Assembly: GCA_945907425.1 (NCBI GenBank)
Contig: CAMDTE010000005.1
Location: 1-43,531 of the forward strand
Reading direction: 5' to 3'
From: Owenweeksia hongkongensis DSM 17368
GTDB taxonomy: Bacteria > Bacteroidota > Bacteroidia > Flavobacteriales > Schleiferiaceae
Length of the DNA stretch: 43,531 bases
Both the position numbers and the translations under genes were made by a program. The notes under the pieces were generated by a model that did no database searches, had not been told where the DNA came from, and saw only the letters and a list, made by a program, of their open reading frames with translations. Shown here in pieces: positions 16,241-26,206 of the stretch. Position 1 is the first letter of the stretch. The number at the start of each line of letters is the position of its first letter.

Positions 16241-17389
16241 TTACGCGAGCATGGCACCAGAAGCCACACACTCATTGTCAAGGTACAAGGCAAGGAATTG
16301 TCCTGCCGCAACAGCTTTCTGGGGATGAGAAAAATCAACTCGAAGTGAGCCGTCTTCCAAACAACAAACCGATGCTTTTTGCAAGGGTTGACGGTATCGA
16401 ATGCGGGCCATAGCTTCCATTCGTTCGCCCGGATGCAAGGCCAAATCTGGACGAATCCAATGAACATCCTCGGCAGCAATGGCTACAAAGGGTCTGTAGA
16501 GTCCCGGAAAATCTTTCGATTGGCCTACATACACTGTATTGGTATGTGTATCTGTAGCCACCACAAAAAGAGGGTTCGGCTTCCCTCCTACCCACAATCC
16601 TTTTCTTTGCCCAATGGTGAAATAATGGGCCCCCGAATGAGTTCCTACCACCTTTCCCATGGAAGGCGATAACGCCCACGATTTACCAAAAAGAGGGTGG
16701 GACCACAAGGGAAGATCGGATGGCAACTCCACAATATCCCCTTTTTTGGGCTCCAATTGCTGTTGCAAGAAATCGGGAAGCTTTACTTTTCCTATAAAGC
16801 ACAATCCTTGGGAGTCCTTTTTGTCAGCCGTCGCTAGCCCTAAAGAAGAGGCCCGTTTTCGTACCTCTGTTTTCTTCAGGTGTCCAATAGGAAACAATGC
16901 TTTGGCCAATTGTTCCTGGGTCAATTGGCATAAAAAATAGCTCTGATCCTTGCTTGAGTCTTCCCCAGCCAGCAGTGTATACAAACCCCCTGGCGTTACT
17001 CCTTTTTGGACATAGTGACCCGTTGCCACAAAGTCCGCGCCCAAAGACAAGGCGGCCTTTAGAAACAAATCGAATTTTATTTCACGATTGCAAAGGATGT
17101 CCGGATTGGGTGTTCGACCGGCTTGATATTCCGCAAACATGTAATCCACAATACGCTCTTTGTACGGCGTTGATAAGTCCAACACTTGAAAGGGTATGCC
17201 CAATTTTTCGGCCACGAGCAATGCGTCATTGGAATCCTCAACCCAAGGACATTCTGCTTCCAGCGTAACAGAAGCATCGTTCCAATTGCGCATAAACAAA
17301 CCAATCACTTCGTGCCCTTGCTGTTGCAACAAGGCCGCAGCAACACTGCTATCCACACCACCGGAAAGGCCAACCACTACGCGGGCCAT
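16241..17389 (-). CDS. mnmA: tRNA-specific 2-thiouridylase MnmA
   Basis: MnmA adds sulphur to U34 of tRNA-Lys, -Glu and -Gln. The 382-residue product has the PP-loop SGGVDSS (residues 9-15), the catalytic Cys100 in NPDILCN and Cys197 in DSQGLCFIG, plus the ATGHY segment and a C-terminal beta-barrel. Length is typical. It starts one base after the stop of the MORN-like gene, so translation is probably coupled. Confidence 0.96.
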   Translation of the reverse strand: MARVVVGLSGGVDSSVAAALLQQQGHEVIGLFMRNWNDASVTLEAECPWVEDSNDALLVAEKLGIPFQVLDLSTPYKERIVDYMFAEYQAGRTPNPDILCNREIKFDLFLKAALSLGADFVATGHYVQKGVTPGGLYTLLAGEDSSKDQSYFLCQLTQEQLAKALFPIGHLKKTEVRKRASSLGLATADKKDSQGLCFIGKVKLPDFLQQQLEPKKGDIVELPSDLPLWSHPLFGKSWALSPSMGKVVGTHSGAHYFTIGQRKGLWVGGKPNPLFVVATDTHTNTVYVGQSKDFPGLYRPFVAIAAEDVHWIRPDLALHPGERMEAMARIRYRQPLQKASVCCLEDGSLRVDFSHPQKAVAAGQFLALYLDNECVASGAMLA

Positions 17390-17390
17390 C

Positions 17391-18092
17391 CTAGAACGTT
17401 TTCGATTTTATTCGCTTACCCGATCGATATACTTCTTGTCGGACCACTTTTCCATTCTCGAAAAAAGTCCATGTTCCCGAGGGGAGTCCGTTCTTGTATT
17501 CCCCCTTGAAAAGTATTTTTCCCTCCCAATCAAAGGATTCAACTGGGCCATTCAATGTATCGTTCAGATAATTTCCCCGCCATTTCAATTGACCATTTTC
17601 AAAATATTGCACCCAAGGGCCTTCTTTTTTACCCTGTGTGTACGTGTGCGTTTCACTGCAGTTTCCGTTCAGATAATAGAGATTCCAAACTCCTTGAGAA
17701 AGGCCCTTCTCGTAGGATTCTACTTGAATTTTCTCACCCGACTGCCTATAATAGACCCACACGCTGTCTTTGGTCGACTGGGATGTATAGACTCCCTCGG
17801 CAATTCGTTTTCCCTCCATGGAGTATTCACGCGCACGACAGACGCCTGTTTTGGCCCGATAGACCATTTCTGCCTTCACCACACCGTTGGGATGGTAGTG
17901 TACAAACGTACCTACGGGGATTCCATTGGAAAACTGGCCTGCGTAACGCATTCCTTTGCTTCCGTCGTAATACTTCACCCAAAGACCTTCTTTTTGACCT
18001 TGTGAGTTCAAGCGATTCACCACTTCTCCGGACTGTCCCAAGGCCGCCCAGGAAAGACACAAAAAAAGGAAACTCAGACCAAACTTTTTCAT
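17391..18092 (-). CDS. Exported MORN/YwqK-repeat protein
   Basis: A 233-residue protein with a signal peptide ([20 protein letters not shown]) followed by about eight imperfect repeats of the MORN-variant type. Typical units are [48 protein letters not shown] and [12 protein letters not shown]. Such proteins are common in Bacteroidota, and their role is not known. The family is sometimes annotated as a YwqK antitoxin, but nothing here supports a toxin-antitoxin pair. Its ATG overlaps the dnaE stop by four bases (ATGA) and mnmA starts one base after its end. Confidence 0.85.
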   Translation of the reverse strand: MKKFGLSFLFLCLSWAALGQSGEVVNRLNSQGQKEGLWVKYYDGSKGMRYAGQFSNGIPVGTFVHYHPNGVVKAEMVYRAKTGVCRAREYSMEGKRIAEGVYTSQSTKDSVWVYYRQSGEKIQVESYEKGLSQGVWNLYYLNGNCSETHTYTQGKKEGPWVQYFENGQLKWRGNYLNDTLNGPVESFDWEGKILFKGEYKNGLPSGTWTFFENGKVVRQEVYRSGKRIKSKTF

Positions 18093-21000
18093 TTCTCTCG
18101 TGTTGCTTTAATCACCACAGACGCTCCTGTTACGGCTTCCAAACCTTCAAATAGCGACTTTTCCATCCGCACTTTCATTGTTCTGCTCGGAAGGGTCACC
18201 TGTGGACCGGACCCGCCTTCTCCTACATAAAATGTAATTTTCTTATCTCCCTTGTGCCTATGCAGCAATTCTGATACTTCCTGGATGAATTCCGGTCGAA
18301 TGGCTTCTAATGGCAAATGAACGTGGACGCTATGCCCCATACTAGACAGGAGTCCACCCAACAATCGAATATCCAACACGTTCATTACCCATCTCTCGGG
18401 AGCGCCGTCTTTCCCGCCCCAGGAAGGCTTTTGAACGCGTCCGCGGACAAACAAGAGTTGATCTGTCACCAAAAAGTGTTTGAATTTCAAATAATCTTCG
18501 CCGAAAAGCACCAATTCTATAGATCCATCGACATCCTCCAAATGCAACGTACCCATTTCCCTACCCGATTTCGTCATTCGGCTGGTCACGGCAGTCACCA
18601 TTCCGGCTACGCTGAAATCCTTGGTTGTGCTTCCCTGGATAAAGGTTTCCAAAGAATCCAATTCAGCGATGGAATTTTTGATAAAGGCACGGCGCTCGTA
18701 TCGGAATTCATCCAACGGATGCGCCGAAATATAAACCCCATTGATTTCTTTTTCTCGTTTTAAAACCAATAAGGGGTTTGGTACGGGCACTTCCGGCAGG
18801 GTGGGTTCGAGGATTTCTGTTCCCATGGATTCCCCAAACAAAGAAGCTTGATTGCTCATGGCTGCTTCTTGAATCCCTTGACCATAGCGGCGCGCCTTTT
18901 CCAAAAAAGATTTACCATCCACATCCTCGTAGAAAAAATGACCACGGTGTGTACCCTGCAAACCATCAAAGGCGCCACCAGCGGCCAAAGCTTCCAGAGT
19001 TCCTCTATTGACCGTGCGTAAATCCACACGCCGAACAAAATCGTACAACGTTGTAAAGGGTCCACGACTCGTTCGTTCTGAAATCAAGTGCTCTACTGCG
19101 CCACCTCCTACTCCGCGCATACCTCCCAAACCAAATCGAATCGCACCTGCTGTATTTACTGAAAAGGGGAAATCTGATTCGTTTACATCCGGACCCAGTA
19201 CAGGGATTTTCATCCGACGCGCTTCCTCCATAAAGAAGGTCACTTGCTTGATATCGTCCATGTTGTTGGAAAGGACTGCCGCCATGTATTCTGCCGGATA
19301 ATTGGCCTTCAAATAAGCCGTTTGATAAGCAATCCAGGCGTAACAAGTAGAATGCGATTTGTTAAAAGCATACGAAGCAAATGCCTCCCAATCTTTCCAA
19401 ATTTTATCCAAAACAACCTCATCGTGTTGCAGTGCATTCCCTCCCTCTAAAAATTGGGGTTTCAACTTGGCCAAAAGTGCCGCATCTTTTTTACCCATAG
19501 CCTTTCGAAGTACATCCGCTTGGCCTTTGGTAAAACCAGCTAGTTTCTGCGACAAACGCATTACTTGTTCCTGGTACACCGTGATACCGTATGTCTCCTC
19601 TAAAAATTCCTGCATATCTGGCAGGTCGTAGGTTATGGCTTCCGTTCCGTGTTTGCGGCGAATGAAAGAAGGAATGTATTCCAAAGGGCCTGGCCGATAC
19701 AAAGCATTCATGGCAATCAAATCACCAAAAACACTCGGTTTCAGGTCTTTCAAGTGTTTTTGCATGCCCGGCGATTCGTATTGGAAAATACCCACGGTTT
19801 CCCCTCGCTGGAACAGAGCATACGTCAATGCATCGTCCACAGGTATTTCTTCCCTCTCTAGGAGTATACCGTGGCGTTTTTGAATCAGCACCACCGCATC
19901 GGAAATGATGGTCAACGTCCGCAATCCCAAAAAGTCCATCTTCAAAAGACCAGCACTCTCCACCACGGCATTGTCAAACTGGGTACACCACATGGCGCTG
20001 TCCTTGGCCGTTGCCACGGGAATTAACTCTCGAATATCCATCGGTGTGATGATCACCCCACAAGCGTGAATTCCTGTGTTTCGCAATGAGCCTTCCAAAA
20101 CCCTGGCTTGCTTTAAAGCCGCACCCTCCGTGGTATGCGTTTCTTGGGCCATTTTGCGGAGATCCATCGCCTTGGAATAATCCTCTGGACGCAAAGAATC
20201 GCGCAATTTTTTTTCATCCGTTTCTAGCATCTCTACAAGCCCTCTTCCATCCGGAATGCTCTTCGATATTTTATCCGCTTCCGCAAAACTCATATCCAAG
20301 ACGCGCGCCGTGTCTTTGACGGAACTTTTGGCCGCCATGGTGCCGTAAGTGATGATTTGCGCTACTTGACTCGATCCGTATTTATCAATGACATATTGAA
20401 TGACACGGTCTCTGCCCCTATCGTCAAAGTCAATATCGATATCTGGCAAACTCACCCGGTCTGGGTTGAGAAAACGTTCGAAAAGTAAATCGTACCGAAT
20501 GGGATCTACATTGGTAATACCTGTGCAATAAGCCACCACAGATCCTGCGGCCGATCCACGACCGGGGCCCACACTGACTCCCATTTGTCGGGCGGCATGA
20601 CAAAAATCTTGCACAATGAGAAAGTACCCTGGATAACCCGTTTTTTGGATGGTCTCCAGCTCAAAATCCAAACGATCTACAATGGCCGGGGTGATTTCGC
20701 TGTATCTTTTTTTCGCTCCCTCAAACGCTAAATGACGGAGGTAGCCATTTTCTCCTCTTTTCTCCGTGTCGTTGGCATCGTCCGGGTGCAGAAACTCTGT
20801 TGGAATGTCAAAATTGGGCAATAAAACTTCTCGTGCCAAAGAATAGTTTTCCACGCTCTCTGCGAGGGCTTGGAGGGACACAAAAGATTCGGGCAAATCA
20901 GAAAACAGGACATGCATCTCTGCTTGCGTTGCAAAATGATACGAATCGTTCGGAAATCCAAAACGAAAACCGCGTCCACGTCCAATCGGCGTTGATTTTT

Positions 21001-22447
21001 TTTCATTGTTTTTCACACACAACAAAATGTCGTGTGCCTCAGCCTCTGTTCTGTCAAGGTAATACGCGTTGTTCGCAGGGATATAGGGCACATTGTATTT
21101 CGCGCAAAAAGCCAGCAATGTCTTGTTCACGACCTCCTCTTCGGGCAGGCCGTGTCGATTGATTTCTGCGTAAAATCTATCTCCAAAGGTTTCCTTATAC
21201 CACACGAAGGCATCCTCCGCCTGACGGAGCCCCACATTGAGTATCAACTGAGGGATTTCACCGTACAACCCACCGGTCAAGGCCACCACATCTTCCGCAT
21301 GCGAGGCCAGGTTGGATTTGTCGATGCGGGGTACGTAATAAAACCCTTCAATAAAAGCGGCAGAACTAAGCTTTGAGATATTAGAATAGCCCTTTTTTGT
21401 TAGCGCCAGCAAGGGAATCTGATATCCGTCGTCCTTTTGAGACTTGTCTAGTCTGTCCCTGCAGACAAAGGCTTCGTACCCAACGAGTGCTTTTAATTCT
21501 TTTTGATCTTCCGATCTGATTTTATTGTGTTCTTGAACGGCTTTTACGAATTGAAAAGCACCCATCATGTTACCAGAATCTGTCAATGCGATAGCAGGCT
21601 GCTGATCTTCAATGGCACGTTGGACTAATTTTACCACAGAGGCAGTGGCCTGCAGTACGGAAAACTGACTGTGGGCGTGGGCGTGAAAAAAGGGTGCCAA
21701 TTTCTCTTGCCCTTTTTCTGTTTGATTCGCCTGGGGCTCAACCGAAGGGGGAGAATCACTCCATAACGCAGAGGCCTGTTTCAGCTCACGATGGATCAGT
21801 CCGGCAAGAGGCACACCCCTAGGAAAGGCAGCAAGAAATCCTTCTTGAGATGCTCCCAAGCGTTCCTTCGAATAAAATCCACGGTGCGCCAAGGCCACAA
21901 AAACACGAGCGCTCGCTTCAACATCCGCCGTTGCGTTGTGCGCTTGGGCAATGCTTTCGGAAAATAAATGGGCATAAAGCTCCTCTAATTTGGGGAATTT
22001 GAATTTTCCATTTCTTCCTCCAGGAAGCTGACACAACTGGGCCGTATCCTCTTGGCATGTGTCGATGACCGGGATTTCATTCCAGGTACAGGTGCGTTGC
22101 AATCGGTAATATTCCGCTTGTAAAACAAGTCGATCAAATTCCAAATTGTGCCCTACCAACCGGTGTGCCTTTCCAACGGCCGATTCAAATGCATCCAAGG
22201 CTTCGGACAAGGAAGTTCCCTCCTGTAGGGCCAAAGCCGTGGAGATTCCATGAATTTTTTCAGCAGAAAACGGTATATCAAATCCCTCTGGGCGAATGAT
22301 AAAATCACCGTGCTCCATCAATTTGCCCTTTTCGTCGTGCAGTTGCCAGGCCAATTGAACCACGCGCGGCCAATTGTCCGAGTCGCTAAACGGCGCGGAA
22401 TAGGAGCGGATGAGACCGGTGGTCTCTGTATCGAAGACTAAAAACAT
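18089..22447 (-). CDS. dnaE: DNA polymerase III alpha subunit with N-terminal 3'-5' exonuclease domain
   Basis: A 1452-residue replicative polymerase, about 290 residues longer than E. coli DnaE. Residues 1-190 are a DnaQ-type proofreading exonuclease with ExoI DTETTG (Asp6, Glu8), ExoII HNLEFDR (Asp105) and ExoIII HNATADVE (His170, Asp175), so all metal ligands are present. A PHP domain starts near residue 252 (HAHAHSQFS). The C-family polymerase core includes GPGRGSAAGS (about 627-636) and the catalytic PDIDIDFDD (668-676). Helix-hairpin-helix and OB-fold regions follow (SVAGMVTAVTSRMTKSGREM). It starts eight bases after the rimO stop and overlaps the MORN-like gene by four bases. Similar fusions occur in other Bacteroidota. 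Confidence 0.96.
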   Translation of the reverse strand: MFLVFDTETTGLIRSYSAPFSDSDNWPRVVQLAWQLHDEKGKLMEHGDFIIRPEGFDIPFSAEKIHGISTALALQEGTSLSEALDAFESAVGKAHRLVGHNLEFDRLVLQAEYYRLQRTCTWNEIPVIDTCQEDTAQLCQLPGGRNGKFKFPKLEELYAHLFSESIAQAHNATADVEASARVFVALAHRGFYSKERLGASQEGFLAAFPRGVPLAGLIHRELKQASALWSDSPPSVEPQANQTEKGQEKLAPFFHAHAHSQFSVLQATASVVKLVQRAIEDQQPAIALTDSGNMMGAFQFVKAVQEHNKIRSEDQKELKALVGYEAFVCRDRLDKSQKDDGYQIPLLALTKKGYSNISKLSSAAFIEGFYYVPRIDKSNLASHAEDVVALTGGLYGEIPQLILNVGLRQAEDAFVWYKETFGDRFYAEINRHGLPEEEVVNKTLLAFCAKYNVPYIPANNAYYLDRTEAEAHDILLCVKNNEKKSTPIGRGRGFRFGFPNDSYHFATQAEMHVLFSDLPESFVSLQALAESVENYSLAREVLLPNFDIPTEFLHPDDANDTEKRGENGYLRHLAFEGAKKRYSEITPAIVDRLDFELETIQKTGYPGYFLIVQDFCHAARQMGVSVGPGRGSAAGSVVAYCTGITNVDPIRYDLLFERFLNPDRVSLPDIDIDFDDRGRDRVIQYVIDKYGSSQVAQIITYGTMAAKSSVKDTARVLDMSFAEADKISKSIPDGRGLVEMLETDEKKLRDSLRPEDYSKAMDLRKMAQETHTTEGAALKQARVLEGSLRNTGIHACGVIITPMDIRELIPVATAKDSAMWCTQFDNAVVESAGLLKMDFLGLRTLTIISDAVVLIQKRHGILLEREEIPVDDALTYALFQRGETVGIFQYESPGMQKHLKDLKPSVFGDLIAMNALYRPGPLEYIPSFIRRKHGTEAITYDLPDMQEFLEETYGITVYQEQVMRLSQKLAGFTKGQADVLRKAMGKKDAALLAKLKPQFLEGGNALQHDEVVLDKIWKDWEAFASYAFNKSHSTCYAWIAYQTAYLKANYPAEYMAAVLSNNMDDIKQVTFFMEEARRMKIPVLGPDVNESDFPFSVNTAGAIRFGLGGMRGVGGGAVEHLISERTSRGPFTTLYDFVRRVDLRTVNRGTLEALAAGGAFDGLQGTHRGHFFYEDVDGKSFLEKARRYGQGIQEAAMSNQASLFGESMGTEILEPTLPEVPVPNPLLVLKREKEINGVYISAHPLDEFRYERRAFIKNSIAELDSLETFIQGSTTKDFSVAGMVTAVTSRMTKSGREMGTLHLEDVDGSIELVLFGEDYLKFKHFLVTDQLLFVRGRVQKPSWGGKDGAPERWVMNVLDIRLLGGLLSSMGHSVHVHLPLEAIRPEFIQEVSELLHRHKGDKKITFYVGEGGSGPQVTLPSRTMKVRMEKSLFEGLEAVTGASVVIKATREK

Positions 22448-22455
22448 GGGAACCC

Positions 22456-23772
22456 CTAAGGTACCAATTGAGCCGTCAAATCGTACTCTGTTGCCTCTGT
22501 AATTATGACCTCCACAAATCGACCGGGGGTTAGGTGTAAACCCTCTGACGGAATCAGAACTTCGTTGTCCACATCGGGGCTATCAAACTCAGAACGAGCA
22601 ATATAAAAATCCCCTTCCAGGCGATCAATTAAAACACGGTATTTCTGACCCAAACGGGCATCGTTTAGCTCTGCCGAAATATGCATCTGCGCTTCCATGA
22701 TTGCCTCCGCTCGGGCTTTTTTTGTTTCTTCTGGAACATCATCCACCAGCGCAAAAGCGGAAGTATTTTCTTCGTGAGAGTAAGTGAATACGCCTAAACG
22801 ATCGAATCGACTATCCTTCACCCATTGCAGCATTTCTTGGAATTCTTCTTCCGTCTCTCCCGGGTAGCCCACAATCAATGTAGTGCGCAAAGCGATGCCG
22901 GGCACCCTTTTTCGCATGGTTTCCACCAATCGATTCGTTCGCTCTTGGGTGGTTCCGCGCTTCATGCTCTTGAGAATGCGATCGGAAATGTGCTGAAGAG
23001 GGATATCCGCATACAAACAAATTTTTGGATTGCTTATCATTTCATCCAAAACGTCTTCCGGAAAGCCTGTAGGAAACAAATAATGCAACCGAATCCACTC
23101 GATCCCTTCCACCTTGGAGAGGGCAGACAATAAAGGGGTGAGAGCGCGTTCTTTGTATAAATCCAGCCCGTAATAGGTTAAATCTTGGGCAATTAAAATC
23201 AACTCCACCACTCCCTTGGCGGCCAATTTTTCCGCCTCAAGGACCAGAGAATCTATGGGCGTGCTGACGTGGCCTCCGCGCATCAAGGGGATGGCACAAA
23301 AGGAGCAAGGGCGGTCACAGCCTTCCGCAATTTTCAAATAAGCATAGTGTTGGGGTGTTGTCATCAATCGTTCACCCACCAATTGTTTTTTGTAGTCTGC
23401 GCCCAGTGCTTTTAACAGAAGGGGCAAATCACGCGTGCCGAAATAAGAATCTACCTGGGGAATTTCTTTCTTTAAATCAGGCTTGTATCTTTCTGATAAA
23501 CATCCAGTTACAAACACTTTTTTCACTTCACCGCGTTCCTTTTTTTCGACATAGGAAAGTATGGTATCGATGGATTCTTGTTTGGCGTTGTCTATGAAAC
23601 CGCAGGTATTGATGACCACTATTTCTCCCTCTTCCTTGCCAGAGGCTTCGTGTACTACGTCCTTTCCACTGGCTCGGAGCTGACCCATTAACACCTCGGA
23701 ATCGTAGGTGTTTTTGGAGCACCCCAACGTAATGACATTGATTCTGTTTTTCTTGTAACTCTTGGTGCGCAT
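22456..23772 (-). CDS. rimO: Ribosomal protein S12 methylthiotransferase RimO
   Basis: A radical-SAM enzyme that methylthiolates an aspartate of ribosomal protein S12; 438 residues. The N-terminal UPF0004 domain carries cysteines in TLGCSKN, INTCGF and VTGCLSERY. The radical SAM cluster motif is CDRPCSFC within AEGCDRPCSFCAIPLMRGGH. A C-terminal TRAM domain follows. RimO rather than MiaB is favoured by the TLGCSKN start and by FTYSHEENTSAF. It lies between amn (two bases) and dnaE (eight bases), in the same transcription unit. Confidence 0.94.
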   Translation of the reverse strand: MRTKSYKKNRINVITLGCSKNTYDSEVLMGQLRASGKDVVHEASGKEEGEIVVINTCGFIDNAKQESIDTILSYVEKKERGEVKKVFVTGCLSERYKPDLKKEIPQVDSYFGTRDLPLLLKALGADYKKQLVGERLMTTPQHYAYLKIAEGCDRPCSFCAIPLMRGGHVSTPIDSLVLEAEKLAAKGVVELILIAQDLTYYGLDLYKERALTPLLSALSKVEGIEWIRLHYLFPTGFPEDVLDEMISNPKICLYADIPLQHISDRILKSMKRGTTQERTNRLVETMRKRVPGIALRTTLIVGYPGETEEEFQEMLQWVKDSRFDRLGVFTYSHEENTSAFALVDDVPEETKKARAEAIMEAQMHISAELNDARLGQKYRVLIDRLEGDFYIARSEFDSPDVDNEVLIPSEGLHLTPGRFVEVIITEATEYDLTAQLVP

Positions 23773-23774
23773 AC

Positions 23775-24545
23775 TTAGTATTTCAAATGGCGAACAGACT
23801 GACCGTCATTCATTATTTCTTTCAGTGTTTCTATACCGATATCAATGTGTTCATTTACAAAAGAACCGCTGACTTTCGCATCGCTAGCCACCGTTTTCAC
23901 CCCTTCTGGGGTCATGGGTTGATCGCTTACAAGCAAAAGTGCGCCTACGGGTATTTTATTTTTAAAACCGGCTGAAAATAGAGTAGCCGTTTCCATATCA
24001 ATGGCCATCGCTCTGATTTCATTGAGGTACGATTTAAAAGAATCATCGTGTTCCCAAACGCGACGGTTGGTAGTGTAAACGGTTCCCGTCCAATAATCCA
24101 AACTCCGGGTGCGGATGATATGGCTCGTGGCGCGCTGGACACTGAAAGCGGGCAACGCCGGGACTTCTTTTGGAAAATAAGAGTCAGAGGTTCCCTCCCC
24201 TCGAATAGCGCCGATGGGCAGAATGAAATCACCTACTACCGTCCGGTCTTTCAACCCTCCGCATTTTCCCAAAAAGAGCACGGCAGCCGGTGATATGGCG
24301 CTCAACAGATCCATAACGGTGGCAGCATTGGGACTCCCCATGCCAAAATTGATGATAGTGATCCCATCGGCGATGGCCATCCGGAAGGGACTGCTTTCTC
24401 CCAAGATAGGAACCTGAAAGCGCTCTGCGAATCGTTTGACATAATCATCAAAATTCGTCAGCAAAATGTGTTTGGTAAATTGATCCAACGGCTGTCCCGT
24501 ATAGCGAGGAAGCCAATTCTGTGTAATTTCTTCTTTGGTTTTCAT
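23775..24545 (-). CDS. amn: AMP nucleosidase (Bacteroidota short form)
   Basis: Phosphorylase-superfamily enzyme predicted to split AMP into adenine and ribose 5-phosphate; 256 residues against about 480 in E. coli, i.e. only the catalytic half. Visible features are the IINFGMGSPNAATVMDLL nucleoside-binding segment, FLGKCGGL, MAIDMETATLF, which holds the base/ribose-binding Glu, and SDQPMTPEGVKT. Other purine nucleoside phosphorylase-like activities cannot be excluded. It is 14 bases after ftsY and two bases before rimO. Confidence 0.87.
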   Translation of the reverse strand: MKTKEEITQNWLPRYTGQPLDQFTKHILLTNFDDYVKRFAERFQVPILGESSPFRMAIADGITIINFGMGSPNAATVMDLLSAISPAAVLFLGKCGGLKDRTVVGDFILPIGAIRGEGTSDSYFPKEVPALPAFSVQRATSHIIRTRSLDYWTGTVYTTNRRVWEHDDSFKSYLNEIRAMAIDMETATLFSAGFKNKIPVGALLLVSDQPMTPEGVKTVASDAKVSGSFVNEHIDIGIETLKEIMNDGQSVRHLKY

Positions 24546-24559
24546 ACGGAGTAGAACAA

Positions 24560-25486
24560 TTAAGAAAGTTGTGCTTGAGAAAACAACGCTTTGACGAAAC
24601 CAGATGGCGAAAAGACTTCCAAATCTCCCGCTTTTTCCCCCGTTCCTGCAAAGCGCACCGGAATGTTCATTTTGTGTGCAATAGACAAGGCCACACCCCC
24701 GCGAGCGGTGCCGTCCAATTTGGTCAATATCAACCCCGTGACCTGCGTCACTGCGGTGAACTGCTGGGCTTGTTCTAGCGCATTTTGCCCGGTGCTCGCA
24801 TCCAAAACCAGCAAAACCTCGTGCGGTGCCCCCTGTACCACTTTTTCCACGGCTCTTTTGATTTTGGCCAATTCGTTCATCAAATTTACTTTGTTGTGCA
24901 ACCGACCGGCAGTATCCACCAAAACTACATCGGCTTGGTCTTTCACCGCTGCATCGACGGCTGCAAAAGCCACCGCAGCAGGGTCCGCACCCATTCCGTG
25001 GTCAATCAAACGAGCCCCCGTGCGTTCGCACCAAAGCGCCAACTGATCTACCGCAGCGGCCCGAAAGGTATCGGCAGCCCCTACGTATACCTTCTTTCCT
25101 TGCAATGCGTATTGGGCGGACAGCTTTCCAATACTCGTAGTCTTACCCACACCGTTCACACCAACAACCAATACGATATGGGGTTTGTGGGGAAGTTCAA
25201 ACCCTAAGGCGGAAGCTGCACGACTCTCGGCAGGGGCCAAAAGTGCCAACATCTCTTCTTGAAGAAGTGACAGCAGCTGCTCTGTCCCTGTGTACTTATC
25301 CTTTGCTACCCGCTGTTCCAATCGCTTGATGATTTCCAGGGTAGTTTCTACCCCCACGTCGGATGTCACCAATGCGGTTTCCAAAGCGTCCAAAACTTCC
25401 TCATCAATCGTGCTCTTGCCCGCGATAGCATGTACTATCTTTCCAAAAAAACTTTCTTTTGTTTTCCCTAGTCCAAAAAATCCCAT
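24560..25486 (-). CDS. ftsY: Signal recognition particle receptor FtsY
   Basis: SRP receptor GTPase that directs ribosome-nascent chain complexes to SecYEG. The product from ATG 25486 is 308 residues and comprises the N domain (about 1-95) and G domain, with G1 GVNGVGKTTSIGKL (about 109-122), DTFRAAAV, DTAGR and TKLDGTARGG. The long acidic A domain of E. coli FtsY is absent, as in many Bacteroidota. ATG 25513 would add nine residues and run into the upstream terminator stem, so 25486 is chosen. It heads the ftsY-amn-rimO-dnaE block. A hairpin terminator sits just upstream, followed by TATCTTTT ending three bases before the ATG. Confidence 0.95.
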   Translation of the reverse strand: MGFFGLGKTKESFFGKIVHAIAGKSTIDEEVLDALETALVTSDVGVETTLEIIKRLEQRVAKDKYTGTEQLLSLLQEEMLALLAPAESRAASALGFELPHKPHIVLVVGVNGVGKTTSIGKLSAQYALQGKKVYVGAADTFRAAAVDQLALWCERTGARLIDHGMGADPAAVAFAAVDAAVKDQADVVLVDTAGRLHNKVNLMNELAKIKRAVEKVVQGAPHEVLLVLDASTGQNALEQAQQFTAVTQVTGLILTKLDGTARGGVALSIAHKMNIPVRFAGTGEKAGDLEVFSPSGFVKALFSQAQLS

Positions 25487-25496
25487 ACGAAAAGAT

Positions 25497-25524
25497 ACAA
25501 AAAAACCGCCCATAAGAGCGGTTT
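25497..25524 (-). terminator. Rho-independent terminator between DUF4295 and ftsY
   Basis: Read on the minus strand: AAACCGC, an eight-base loop, GCGGTTT, then a run of T (arms 25518-25524 and 25503-25509). It should end the rpmB-rpmG-DUF4295 transcript, leaving ftsY to start from its own promoter immediately after. Confidence 0.75.
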
Positions 25525-25546
25525 GAGTTGAAACAAACGATTTGAA

Positions 25547-25699
25547 TTATCCTTTGAAAAAGTCACCAGCGACGTCTTTGTTCATGATTCTTTCTTCAAA
25601 CGTGTAGGCTCCCGTTTTATCACTCTTCACCATTTTAATGGCGCGCGTGTAAATCGCAGATCCTTCTTTCTTCAGGGTAGCTACTACTTTCTTTGCCAT
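25547..25699 (-). CDS. DUF4295 small ribosome-cluster protein
   Basis: A 50-residue basic protein starting MAKKVVATLKKEGSAIYTRA and ending DVAGDFFKG. It is the DUF4295 family found in Bacteroidota directly between rpmG and ftsY. The function is unknown; its position and small basic nature suggest association with the ribosome. It lies 24 bases after the rpmG stop. Confidence 0.9.
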   Translation of the reverse strand: MAKKVVATLKKEGSAIYTRAIKMVKSDKTGAYTFEERIMNKDVAGDFFKG

Positions 25700-25723
25700 G
25701 ATTCCTTGCGATTAGGGGGTTGT

Positions 25724-25906
25724 TTACTTAATTTCTTTGTGGACGGTCATGCGACGAAGGATGGGATTGAATTTCTTAATCTCCATCCGATCGGGCGTGT
25801 TCTTCTTGTTCTTGGTGGTAATATAACGAGACGTTCCGGCCATGCCAGACTCTTTGTGTTCCGTGCATTCCAAGATAACTTGTACGCGGTTGCCTTTTTT
25901 TGCCAT
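25724..25906 (-). CDS. rpmG: 50S ribosomal protein L33
   Basis: A 60-residue basic protein ([20 protein letters not shown] start; [13 protein letters not shown] in the middle; RMTVHKEIK end) typical of L33 in the large subunit. It lacks the usual pair of CxxC zinc motifs, having a single Cys at residue 14, so it is of the zinc-independent type. It follows rpmB by nine bases. Confidence 0.95.
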   Translation of the reverse strand: MAKKGNRVQVILECTEHKESGMAGTSRYITTKNKKNTPDRMEIKKFNPILRRMTVHKEIK

Positions 25907-25915
25907 GATCTGTTA

Positions 25916-26155
25916 TTATTTAGAGGTCAAACCGTTGGCGCGGGCATCGGCCAACACTGCGTCGATTCCCTTTTTATTTACTGTTTTCAATGCAGCAGCA
26001 GAAATGCGAAGTGTAATCCACTTGTCTTCAGCAGCAACGTAAAAACGCTTGCGCAACAAATTCACATTGAACTTGCGTTTGTTCTTTTTATTGGAGAAAG
26101 AAACATGATTTCCCGTCATGGCTTTCTTTCCCGTCAATTCGCATACTCGTGACAT
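25916..26155 (-). CDS. rpmB: 50S ribosomal protein L28
   Basis: A 79-residue ribosomal protein with the L28 N-terminus [20 protein letters not shown], the [13 protein letters not shown] segment, and [15 protein letters not shown]. It is the first gene of the rpmB-rpmG-DUF4295 unit. A strong promoter lies 22 bases upstream, partly inside the end of cinA. Confidence 0.96.
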   Translation of the reverse strand: MSRVCELTGKKAMTGNHVSFSNKKNKRKFNVNLLRKRFYVAAEDKWITLRISAAALKTVNKKGIDAVLADARANGLTSK

Positions 26156-26176
26156 AATTGTCTAAAATTTGGAGTG

Positions 26177-26206
26177 CAAAGATATGAATTTCTCTTTAAT
26201 GTCAAA
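26177..26206 (-). promoter_or_regulatory. Promoter for rpmB (TTTG-N18-TATCTTTG)
   Basis: On the minus strand, TTTG (26206-26203) and TATCTTTG (26184-26177) are 18 bases apart, a near-canonical Bacteroidota promoter. The -33 box abuts and overlaps the cinA stop codon. The leader to ATG 26155 is about 15 bases. Confidence 0.8.

Noticed and set aside
17391-18092. YwqK-type antitoxin and thus a toxin-antitoxin system
   Set aside because: The protein is exported and repeat-built; neighbours are dnaE and mnmA with no toxin gene.
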